From Candidatus Bathyarchaeota archaeon (GTDB taxonomy: Archaea; Thermoproteota; Bathyarchaeia; Bathyarchaeales; UBA233): DNA of 28,777 nucleotides. Under the pieces are notes generated by a model that made no database searches, was not told the origin of the DNA, and was given only the letters and a program-made list of their open reading frames with translations. The number at the start of each line of letters is the position of its first letter. The stretch's first letter is position 1. Positions 22,073 to 28,777 of this stretch are shown in pieces. The stretch covers positions 1 through 28,777 of the forward strand of contig JARYMR010000007.1 of NCBI GenBank assembly GCA_029907045.1, given 5' to 3'. The translations under genes were made by a program, and so were the position numbers.

Positions 22073-24877
22073 ATGCCCATATTCTACGCTGTTAAGCATG
22101 TGTTTCGTTCATGGAAACTCTTTTTGGCATTACTGATAGGAATAACTTTAGCATCAGCATTCTTTGCTGGCATAGACATTAAAGCAAACGCAACTGCCAA
22201 ACAAGCCATGGAGCAGCAGCTTAGAAATGTTTACGTTGACATGCAAGCAAACATACAAAACCTTAGCAACTTGACAAAACTGCTAACTGCTCGAGATAAA
22301 GTGTTAGGCGTTAGCGGAGTTATGGATGCTGAAATCATTTCAAGAGTTTTTTGGGTTCAAATAACAATTTTGGGTGAGGATAGCGAAGCGAAAGAGGACA
22401 TGGCAAGAATTGCCGCAAGAATTGCCGCTATAACCAATTATTCGCAGGTTTATAAGGGATGGCTCAACAGACCAACAGAAGAAATTGGTGAAAATGAAAC
22501 TTACATTCCAGAAAATACGGCTTTAGCCAGCATGGTAAAAGTTAATGATGTAATCCAAGTAAACTTTTCAACATACGACACCAAAATTAACATACCATTA
22601 AACCTTACAGTGAAAGGTTTTGCGCAACTAGATGACAGGGCAGCTGCAATTGCTTCTGGTTATCAACAGTGGCTATTCCAAACAAATATTGTATCTCCAA
22701 CAACCCAGATGGACTTCTTACTTCTTGTGAGTTGGGAGAAAACTATGCAGAAAATTTTGCCGTCACTGCCCGATGTATATCGGTCATATGGGTGGATGGA
22801 AACAAGCCTTCTCGTTTACATTGATCGTGATGTTTTGATAAATCCATGGGACATAGGCACATCGCTAAATAACATTGAGAAGGTGAAAAATAGCATTCAG
22901 GACGCTATTAATTCTCACTTTGGTTCTAGCGCTATTAGTAGTATTCAGAACAATTTGGAATGGCCATTACGTAGTTTTCAGTTTGCATCCATAACTATAA
23001 GGTTCATGTTTACTCTTGTTTCGCTTCCAATATTTTTTATGGCTTGGTATATGGGAACAACCGTTTCGGACGTTTCCTTCAATCTTAGAAGACGAGAAAT
23101 TGGATTATTGCTGACGAAAGGTTTTTCGAGGGGTCAGATTCTGCGCATTTTCTTAACTGAAACTTTGCTGATTGGGTTGGTTGGCGGATCCCTTGGAGTA
23201 TTTTTAGGCTTTCTTTTAAACCCATTATTCACCCAGTTCAGCACAGACGCATTGTTTAACTTAAATCTGATTAGTCCCTTCACTGTAAGCTTCACCATAG
23301 CCTTCGGCGTCATCATGGCTTTACTCTCAGCTTATAGTTCAGCGAGAAAAGCTTCCCAACTCCCCACGGTAGAAGCACTTAGAGAATATTTGCCTATGGA
23401 GATGGAGAAACCGTACAAGAAAAGGTGGCCTTTGGTTGCGTTAATTTTGGGAACATACAAAATAGCAGTTTTTCTCTCTGGCGTAAACATGACTGCAGTT
23501 TTGACGAGGATAATGTTTGGTGGTGGAAACTTCATTCTCATGCTTCTTGTTGGAATTTTCATGTTTGTCGATGCGATACTTAACTATATAGGACCATTGC
23601 TTTTCTTTTGGGGATTCACAAAAATGTTCATTCAAGGCTCACTAGAATTTCAGCAATTAACAGCGAAGGTAGCAAAATTTTTCGGCGATTTAGGAGTTTT
23701 AGCCACAAAAAATGTTAGGAGAAATCCAGCCCGTTCAGCAGCCATCGCTTTCCTAATCGCTTTGATTGTTGGCTACAGCGTTCAAGTTAATGGGCAATTA
23801 GCCAGCGAACAAGACTACGCCATGAGAAGAATATACTACCAAGTTGGCGCAGACATCGCAGTTACTGTTCCAAACGCTAATAATGCACCAGAAATTCTAG
23901 ACGCCATTATGGCAAATGTTTCCGAATTTGTTTATAACGCAACAATAGAGTATTCCTTTTCGCGAGGCAACATTCTCATAAAGGCGGTGGACCCAAATTC
24001 TTGGTTAAAAACCGCCTATTACGAAAGTGAATGGTTCAGCGGAACCGATGTGACAACCGCATTTAACAACTTAGCCGCAGATAACCACACGATTATTTTA
24101 GAACGTTCCGTCGCCGAATCTTATGCCAACCTCACAATCGGAGACAACCTATCACTATTCTTCGATTCACAACCGATAGGGCTCAGGGTTGTTGGCTTCT
24201 TCGGTCCAAGCTCAGAATCCCAATCCCAAATTTACCCACTCCAAATATCCATAAGCAGATACTGGTCCTATGTTTCACAAGAGTTCTTGGAAGAAATCAG
24301 CACATACGTAAGTCCCTCAGCAAGAATACTGCTAAAACTAAAGAGTGGAGCAGACGGAAAACTTGTTGCCAACAAAATTCGCAGTATGAACTTAGATATA
24401 ACTCAGGTGCAATCCTTCGCTGAGGATTGGGAGAAAGCCCAAGAAAATGTTATTACAATGGGCACGTTAGACGTTCAAAGGTTAGGCATAGTCTTCGCAG
24501 TTTTAGCAGCCTCTGCTGGAACAGCCCTCATAAGCATTGTCAGTTTAAAGGAGAGAAGTCGTGAAGCCACAATTATGAGCGTCAAAGGCTTATCCTATAA
24601 ACAGTTGGTGATAATGTTCTTAACAGAAAATCTCGCCCTAGTAACTTTTTCCGTAATATTAGGCATTTTGGTAGGCGTTATCACCGTGTATGGGAATATC
24701 TCCTCTTCCAACGCCATGATTTTAGAACTTGTTAAAAGACGCCTCGTTTTTCCATTAGACACAACCTTAATGCTTACTTCTTGTTTGGCGCTCATTTTTG
24801 CTGCTACAATTCTTCCAATCCTAATTATGTCAAGAAGATATGTCACAAAACTGGAAAGGATGGTTCGCCTAAGATGA
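22073..24877 (+). CDS. Large ABC transporter permease with two FtsX modules
   Basis: This is a 934-residue permease of the LolC/FtsX superfamily with duplicated modules. A first helix lies at about 12-32, an extracytoplasmic domain of about 270 residues follows, then three helices around LRRREIGLLLTKGFSRGQIL, the first coupling motif. A middle pair of helices and a second extracytoplasmic domain (about 580-790) follow, and the last three helices surround LKERSREATIMSVKGLSYKQ, the second coupling motif. The stop overlaps the start of the ATPase gene (ATGA), so both are co-translated and one chain carries both membrane halves of the transporter. Such two-module permeases often act in lipoprotein or lipid handling or in resistance; the substrate here is unknown. 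Confidence 0.9.
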   Translation: MPIFYAVKHVFRSWKLFLALLIGITLASAFFAGIDIKANATAKQAMEQQLRNVYVDMQANIQNLSNLTKLLTARDKVLGVSGVMDAEIISRVFWVQITILGEDSEAKEDMARIAARIAAITNYSQVYKGWLNRPTEEIGENETYIPENTALASMVKVNDVIQVNFSTYDTKINIPLNLTVKGFAQLDDRAAAIASGYQQWLFQTNIVSPTTQMDFLLLVSWEKTMQKILPSLPDVYRSYGWMETSLLVYIDRDVLINPWDIGTSLNNIEKVKNSIQDAINSHFGSSAISSIQNNLEWPLRSFQFASITIRFMFTLVSLPIFFMAWYMGTTVSDVSFNLRRREIGLLLTKGFSRGQILRIFLTETLLIGLVGGSLGVFLGFLLNPLFTQFSTDALFNLNLISPFTVSFTIAFGVIMALLSAYSSARKASQLPTVEALREYLPMEMEKPYKKRWPLVALILGTYKIAVFLSGVNMTAVLTRIMFGGGNFILMLLVGIFMFVDAILNYIGPLLFFWGFTKMFIQGSLEFQQLTAKVAKFFGDLGVLATKNVRRNPARSAAIAFLIALIVGYSVQVNGQLASEQDYAMRRIYYQVGADIAVTVPNANNAPEILDAIMANVSEFVYNATIEYSFSRGNILIKAVDPNSWLKTAYYESEWFSGTDVTTAFNNLAADNHTIILERSVAESYANLTIGDNLSLFFDSQPIGLRVVGFFGPSSESQSQIYPLQISISRYWSYVSQEFLEEISTYVSPSARILLKLKSGADGKLVANKIRSMNLDITQVQSFAEDWEKAQENVITMGTLDVQRLGIVFAVLAASAGTALISIVSLKERSREATIMSVKGLSYKQLVIMFLTENLALVTFSVILGILVGVITVYGNISSSNAMILELVKRRLVFPLDTTLMLTSCLALIFAATILPILIMSRRYVTKLERMVRLR

Positions 24878-25770
24878 AAGGATTAGACATAAAAATTAAA
24901 GATTTAGTGAAAGTCTACCGCGTTGGCAAAATTGAAGTGCAAGCCCTAAGAGGATTAAGCATGGAAGTCAAAGCCGGCGAACTAATCTCCATAATAGGAC
25001 CAAGCGGAAGCGGAAAAACAACGCTACTCAACATTGTAGGCGGCTTAGACCAAGCAACAGCCGGAAAAGTGCTGGTTGGCGAAACAGAAGTAACATCCCT
25101 CACAACAACACAGCTTGTTGACTACAGAAGAAAAATAGTCGGCCACATATTCCAAACACTAAATCTAATCCCAACATTAACAGCAGCAGAAAACATTGAA
25201 CTTCCCATGATAGCCTTTGGCATTCCAAGAAATAAAAGAATCGAACGCACTCAAGAACTACTAGAAATTGTTGGTTTAACAGACAGAGCCCACCACAAAC
25301 CAGAAGAACTAAGCGGAGGAGAACAACAAAGAGTAGCCATAGCAGCAGCCATGGCAAATGACGCTCCAGTCCTCCTAGCAGACGAGCCCACAGGCGAGTT
25401 AGACACTGTTAATGCAAAAATAGTTGTTGACTATTTGGTTAAGGTGAATAAAGAGCTTGGCAAAACAATAATAATGGTTACGCATGACCCAAGCGTTGCA
25501 AGAGCCGCCAACAGAATCCTCAGAATAGAAGATGGCGTAATAAAAATGGCTTTAACGCCATCCGAAGTTATAGCAGAAGAAAAAGCTGTTTCCTATATTG
25601 ACCAATTGAGGGCAAGAATAAAGGAAATAAACACTCAATTACAACAACTTGATGAAGACTTTAAAGCGGGCAAAGTGACCGGAGACGAATATGTGCAAAG
25701 GAGACAAAGTCTCAAGCAAATTATGGACAGCCTCAAAGAAGAGTTACATAGAATGGGTGTCGTAACATAG
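24874..25770 (+). CDS. ABC transporter ATP-binding protein with C-terminal coiled coil
   Basis: This is a 298-residue ATPase of the MacB/LolD group: Walker A GPSGSGKT, the Q-loop in GHIFQTLNLIPTL, signature LSGGEQQRVAIAAA, Walker B VLLADEPTGELD, and the switch His in MVTHDPSV. A longer frame opens at 24781 inside the permease, but the ATG at 24874 gives the normal N-terminus and overlaps the permease stop by 4 bases. Beyond the standard 230-residue domain it has a C-terminal extension of about 65 residues, predicted coiled coil (YIDQLRARIKEINTQL, then DEDFKAGKVTGDEYVQRRQS), where KAGKVTGDEY resembles a SHOCT-like turn. The tail may mediate dimerisation or partner binding. Confidence 0.92.
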   Translation: MKGLDIKIKDLVKVYRVGKIEVQALRGLSMEVKAGELISIIGPSGSGKTTLLNIVGGLDQATAGKVLVGETEVTSLTTTQLVDYRRKIVGHIFQTLNLIPTLTAAENIELPMIAFGIPRNKRIERTQELLEIVGLTDRAHHKPEELSGGEQQRVAIAAAMANDAPVLLADEPTGELDTVNAKIVVDYLVKVNKELGKTIIMVTHDPSVARAANRILRIEDGVIKMALTPSEVIAEEKAVSYIDQLRARIKEINTQLQQLDEDFKAGKVTGDEYVQRRQSLKQIMDSLKEELHRMGVVT

Positions 25771-25799
25771 TTCAATTATAGAGGAAAAATTTGTAAATC

Positions 25800-25806
25800 T
25801 TATATA
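25800..25806 (+). promoter_or_regulatory. TATA-like box of the aIF1 gene
   Basis: TTATATA at 25800-25806 would start transcription near 25827, exactly at an in-frame TTG, and 9 bases before the ATG at 25836. Confidence 0.5.
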
Positions 25807-25835
25807 CTTCCATAGCAATTGTAGATTTGAGCGTC

Positions 25836-26144
25836 ATGGCTGAGATTTGTCCAATATGCGGGCTTCCTAAGGATTTGTGCGTTTGCAGTGAAATCGAAAA
25901 GGAGCAACAGAGGATCCGCATAAGACTTGAAACACGCAAATTCGGCAGACCAACAACCATAGTGGACGGCATAAACGACAAAAACACAAATTTGGCGAAT
26001 ATAGCCCAACAACTAAAAAGCTTCTGCGCCTGCGGAGGAACAGCAAAAAACGGTCAAATAATGCTCCAAGGAGACCACCGAGAAAAAGTTAGGCAATACC
26101 TAATAAAGCTTGGATATCCAGAAGAAAACATTGAACTCCAATAA
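25836..26144 (+). CDS. Translation initiation factor aIF1 (SUI1 family)
   Basis: aIF1 controls start-codon selection on the small ribosomal subunit. The 102-residue protein opens with a cysteine cluster (MAEICPICGLPKDLCVCSEI; CxxC and CxC) likely to bind zinc, as in many archaeal aIF1 proteins, and continues with the SUI1 fold: RIRIRLETRKFGRPTTIVDG (the basic loop that meets rRNA), NLANIAQQLKSFCACGGTAKNG and IMLQGDHREKVRQYLIKLGY. All family blocks are present. A TTG at 25827 would add three residues; the ATG matches the usual start. It is followed by a zinc-ribbon gene 28 bases later. Confidence 0.93.
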   Translation: MAEICPICGLPKDLCVCSEIEKEQQRIRIRLETRKFGRPTTIVDGINDKNTNLANIAQQLKSFCACGGTAKNGQIMLQGDHREKVRQYLIKLGYPEENIELQ

Positions 26145-26172
26145 CCCGCCATATGTAAAGGAGTAAGCCCCA

Positions 26173-26376
26173 TTGAAACTGCTTGAAAATATACGTGAAG
26201 TATTCCGGATGCTGAAACATAGACAACCATCAAAAATTTATTGTCCACGATGCGGAAGCCCAAAAATACGTTTATCTAGCAGCTTCGACTATTGGCTTAC
26301 GCCTAAAAAATATATTTGCGAAAACTGCGGATATACTGGTCCCATAGTTATGGAAATTGAAAAGGAAGAAAGTTGA
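26173..26376 (+). CDS. Small zinc-ribbon protein
   Basis: This is a 67-residue protein with a zinc ribbon formed by C24-x2-C27 (YCPRCGSPKI) and C49-x2-C52 (YICENCGYTGPIV), preceded by an amphipathic basic N-terminus. The core sequence is the typical archaeal ribbon with SSSFDYWLTPKKY between the cysteine pairs. The start is TTG 26173 with AAAGGAG upstream. It is probably co-transcribed with aIF1 and converges with TFB, leaving 27 bases between the two stops. The role is unknown; nucleic-acid or protein contact is likely. Confidence 0.82.
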   Translation: MKLLENIREVFRMLKHRQPSKIYCPRCGSPKIRLSSSFDYWLTPKKYICENCGYTGPIVMEIEKEES

Positions 26377-26403
26377 AAACTGCATAAAACTGGGGATTTA
26401 TAG

Positions 26404-27342
26404 CTAGTCTGGCAGTTCAAGATTAAGCTGCTTCTTCAATGTTTTGTAACGGTTTCTAACAGTTACTTCTGTAACGCCAGCAGCCTCAGCAATATCTTTT
26501 TGGGTTTTCTTTTCATCGCTTTGCAGACAAGCAATATACAACGCAGCAGCAGCCAAACCCATAGGATCTTTGCCAGCAGCCGCCCGCCTCTTTCTCGCTT
26601 CCCTTAAAATCTGAACAGCTAAACCTTGGGTTCTGCCGCTAATTCCTGTTCGCTCGGCAATCTTTGATACATACGTTAGCGGGTCTGCAATGGGCATTTG
26701 CACATCCAACTCTCGCAAAAGCAATCTATAACAGCGGGCTACATCCTTCCTATCTACTAGGCTTGCCTCGGCAATTTCCCTAAGCGTTCTCGGTGTTCCA
26801 CTTCCACGACAAGCAGCATACAGGGCAGCAGCCGCTATCGCAGCAATTGATCTTCCACGAACCAAACCTTTGTCCAAAGCCTTACGGTAAATTACTGCTG
26901 CTTTTTCCTTAATTGGCGGAGGAATATACACCTTATCAGAAAGCCTATCTAACTCAGCCATAGCTTGAGCCAAATTCCTATCAATAGAACTGTGCACGCG
27001 AGAACGAATTTGCCATTTTCTCAAACGCCACATTTGCAAGCGTGTAGAAAGTGGAAGTTTCCTTCCGAAAGCGTCGCGGTCAACTTGGCTTATGGCAGTT
27101 GACAACCCTTTATCATGAACAGAATATGAGGTTGGCACTCCAACACGGCTTCTTGAAGCCTTTTCCTCCTGAGTGAAAGCTCGCCACTCGGGGCCTTTAT
27201 CCATCATCTGCTCATATAAAACAAGCCCACAATCTCCACAAACAGTCTCCCCAGTGTCATAATCATGAATAAGGTTTACACTACCGCATTCTGGGCATTT
27301 GTCGATTAAGCGTTGACGGGCTCCACTTTCTTTCTTACTCAT
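26404..27342 (-). CDS. tfb: Transcription initiation factor B (TFB/TFIIB homolog)
   Basis: TFB bridges TBP, promoter DNA and RNA polymerase. The 312-residue protein has the N-terminal zinc ribbon (C16, C19, C35, C38), the B-reader region (GPEWRAFTQEEKASRSRVG), a linker, and two cyclin folds (about 115-205 and 210-305) with GRSIAAIAAAALYAACR and GLAAAALYIACLQ as paired helices. The C-terminal helix-turn-helix (TQKDIAEAAGVTEVTVRNRY) contacts the BRE element. All elements are standard. A GTG at 27351 is in frame, but GGAGTGG just before the ATG at 27342 decides the start. It is transcribed alone. Confidence 0.95.
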   Translation of the reverse strand: MSKKESGARQRLIDKCPECGSVNLIHDYDTGETVCGDCGLVLYEQMMDKGPEWRAFTQEEKASRSRVGVPTSYSVHDKGLSTAISQVDRDAFGRKLPLSTRLQMWRLRKWQIRSRVHSSIDRNLAQAMAELDRLSDKVYIPPPIKEKAAVIYRKALDKGLVRGRSIAAIAAAALYAACRGSGTPRTLREIAEASLVDRKDVARCYRLLLRELDVQMPIADPLTYVSKIAERTGISGRTQGLAVQILREARKRRAAAGKDPMGLAAAALYIACLQSDEKKTQKDIAEAAGVTEVTVRNRYKTLKKQLNLELPD

Positions 27343-27509
27343 TTTAACCACTCCGACACTATAGAACCGTCACCTTTCGCATTCCTCATCTGGGACTTCG
27401 GAATTAGAAAACAGCACATCCGGCCCCGGTGAGCCTAATTAGATGAAATGTTTCAATATATAAATTTTGCGGTCTAGTTGAAAATATCTAGTTCACAAAT
27501 TTTGAATAC

Positions 27510-27543
27510 TTATATACGCTATATCTTCCTACAAGCAAAGGGA
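27510..27543 (+). promoter_or_regulatory. TATA-like box and ribosome binding site of the nucleotidyltransferase gene
   Basis: TTATATAC at 27510-27517 sets transcription start near 27540. AAAGGGA at 27537-27543 lies before the ATG at 27550, so the longer frame from 27478 cannot be the real start. Confidence 0.55.
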
Positions 27544-27549
27544 AACTCC

Positions 27550-28665
27550 ATGATAAAACTTCCAGAGAAAATAAGAAGAACCCTAGAAAAAATAGTGGCA
27601 GAGCTTAGAGCTAGAGAAAATATTTACGGTATAGGATTGTTTGGAAGCTGGAGCCGAGGCGATGCTGTGTCTTCAAGCGATGTGGACCTATTTATCCTCG
27701 ACAAAGGCAGCATTCCCCATGAATATGTGGAAAGGATAGAAATTAATGGGTTATTCATAGACTTGGACCATGTTCCAAAAAAATGGATTCATGGACCCAT
27801 CCCTCCAGAAATAGATCAGAAACTTTATGAGATGCAAATTCTCTACGATAGAGACTGGTCATTAACCAACACAAAACTTCTTATGGCTAAATCTTATGCT
27901 TCGCCGGAAAGGATCGACATTAGAACTGAAACCCATATTGTAGACGCAGATATTTACCTAAGCCGTGCAACTTCAGCCCTCGCCAGAGGAGACTTCCGCA
28001 GCGCACATCTCTTTGCTGGTTTGGCTTTAGAAAATATCCTTAAAGTTTTAGTTGAAATAGCCCTTCAGCCCCTTTCAAACAGCCGATTTTTGGAAAACCT
28101 CGAAGCCTCAACAACAAAACTTGGAATGCAAGGACTTTTTAAAGAATTCATGGAAGAAACAAGACTAAAAGGGAGTAACAATGAAAGCGTTAAGGAAAAA
28201 CTAAGGCTTTTCAAAAACATCTGGGACGAAATACAAGCCATAGCAAAACAGAACATACAAACCCTTAACTCCGCCCATTTCAGAGTCAAAACCAAACTCA
28301 ACTATTACTTGAAATCAACCTTTCTCCACGGCACTATAATGCGCACAAACTCTTTAATAGAAGCTGGAAAATTCTCAGAAGCCACCCATTATTTAAACGA
28401 CATATTCGTCAACACTCTTGAAAACTACGTTTGGCTAAAATCCACCATTGAAAAAATAAAAATAGACTATACAACTCTAATACGCTCCTTAGAAAAGCTA
28501 GAAGAGAAAAACCCAAAAAACTATGAACACATAATAAACTTTCTAAATCTAAACAACATCGACAAAAACAGCGCAAACCAAACCATTAACAAAGCAAGAG
28601 AAATAATATTAAAAATTCGCAAAAATAGGAAAGTTTTAATCAAAAATCAATCAATAAAAACATAG
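27550..28665 (+). CDS. Nucleotidyltransferase-domain protein with helical (HEPN-like) C-terminal region
   Basis: This is a 371-residue protein. Residues 20-80 form a polymerase-beta-like nucleotidyltransferase core with GLFGSWSRGDAVSSSDVDLFIL (GS motif at 32-33, SDVDL at 43-47) and a third acidic strand in FIDLDHV. From about 125 the chain is helical, with DADIYLSRATSALARGDFRSA and HLFAGLALENILKVLVEIAL resembling the HEPN/kanamycin-nucleotidyltransferase C-terminal bundle, followed by a longer Lys-rich helical tail. The RX4-6H motif of RNase-type HEPN domains is not seen. Separate MNT and HEPN genes form toxin-antitoxin pairs; here both are in one chain, so an aminoglycoside- or protein-nucleotidylating role is equally possible. 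The substrate is unknown. tRNA-Gln follows 18 bases later. Confidence 0.8.
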   Translation: MIKLPEKIRRTLEKIVAELRARENIYGIGLFGSWSRGDAVSSSDVDLFILDKGSIPHEYVERIEINGLFIDLDHVPKKWIHGPIPPEIDQKLYEMQILYDRDWSLTNTKLLMAKSYASPERIDIRTETHIVDADIYLSRATSALARGDFRSAHLFAGLALENILKVLVEIALQPLSNSRFLENLEASTTKLGMQGLFKEFMEETRLKGSNNESVKEKLRLFKNIWDEIQAIAKQNIQTLNSAHFRVKTKLNYYLKSTFLHGTIMRTNSLIEAGKFSEATHYLNDIFVNTLENYVWLKSTIEKIKIDYTTLIRSLEKLEEKNPKNYEHIINFLNLNNIDKNSANQTINKAREIILKIRKNRKVLIKNQSIKT

Positions 28666-28683
28666 CATAGCAAAACACTAAGA

Positions 28684-28756
28684 AGCCCGGTGGTGTAGTG
28701 GACAAGCATAGCGGGCTTTGGACCCGTTGACGAGAGTTCGAATCTCTCCCGGGCTA
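28684..28756 (+). tRNA. tRNA-Gln (anticodon TTG), no intron
   Basis: Acceptor AGCCCGG (28684-28690) pairs with CCGGGCT (28749-28755). The anticodon stem GCGGG/CCCGT encloses the loop CTTTGGA, giving anticodon TTG for glutamine. The D arm and the T arm GAGAG-TTCGAAT-CTCTC are complete. The discriminator A at 28756 is followed by CCA at 28757-28759, again genome-encoded. Confidence 0.94.
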
Positions 28757-28777
28757 CCACTTCAAAACTTGATTTTA

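Noticed and set aside
24781..24873. Upstream extension of the second ABC ATPase
   Set aside because: It lies within the permease gene, and the ATG at 24874 gives the standard N-terminus and a typical ATGA overlap.
27343..27549. Possible non-coding RNA or small gene between TFB and the nucleotidyltransferase gene
   Set aside because: Only promoter-like AT-rich elements are seen; the GC-rich patch near 27421-27433 is too short to support a structured RNA.
1..28777. CRISPR array, insertion sequence or integrated element
   Set aside because: No regularly spaced repeats, transposase, integrase or attachment-site duplication were seen; neither tRNA has a duplicated 3' end within the window.

Overview
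The window is archaeal chromosome. It carries a transcription factor B, translation initiation factor aIF1 (SUI1 type), archaeal-type PurP and nicotinate phosphoribosyltransferase, a thiolase/HMG-CoA-synthase pair of the archaeal mevalonate type, stand-alone TRAM proteins, TATA-like boxes about 25 bases before several genes, GGTGA-type ribosome binding sites and frequent TTG starts. The large COG1361-type surface protein, Yip1-like membrane protein and FtsX-type ABC systems would fit a Bathyarchaeia-like member of the Thermoproteota. That placement is inference, since no rRNA is present.

Layout. 1-2585: two radical SAM proteins (the first cut by the window edge) and a COG2112-type kinase-like protein, all on the plus strand. 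2582-6662: purine synthesis, with an enlarged PurP-family protein on plus and purE-purC on minus; between them lies an acylphosphatase gene broken by a -1 frameshift. 6752-8822: a small unknown protein, tRNA-Pro(GGG), a DUF998-like membrane protein, a bacterioferritin-like protein and a frameshifted stand-alone LigD-type 3'-phosphoesterase. 8835-9752 (minus): a compact TRAM / OB-fold / TRAM operon. 9952-15181: an ABC ATPase, a 1066-residue anchored surface protein and an FtsX-type permease in one operon. 15287-19212 (minus): a Yip1-like protein carrying a large extracytoplasmic insert, then the lipid-precursor pair, an HMG-CoA synthase fused to a DUF35 zinc-ribbon/OB domain and a thiolase-fold partner. 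19341-22010: a TIGR04076-like gene interrupted by TGA, two small membrane proteins and nicotinate phosphoribosyltransferase. 22073-25770: a second ABC system with a two-module FtsX permease and its ATPase. 25836-28756: aIF1, a small zinc-ribbon protein, TFB, a nucleotidyltransferase-domain protein and tRNA-Gln(TTG).

The most striking observation is the thiolase-like protein beside the DUF35-HMG-CoA synthase fusion. By ungapped alignment from memory to archaeal thiolases, it has lost the nucleophilic cysteine (now Thr), the HDCF histidine (now Tyr) and the GHP histidine (now Asn), while the synthase keeps its own Glu/Cys/His triad. This suggests a non-catalytic thiolase acting as scaffold in the mevalonate complex. 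Three short genes (acylphosphatase, phosphoesterase, TIGR04076) are each interrupted by a single-base-scale lesion; one lesion lies on a textbook -1 slippery heptamer. Whether these are assembly errors, real decay or recoding cannot be settled from one sequence. No CRISPR array, insertion sequence or phage gene was seen.
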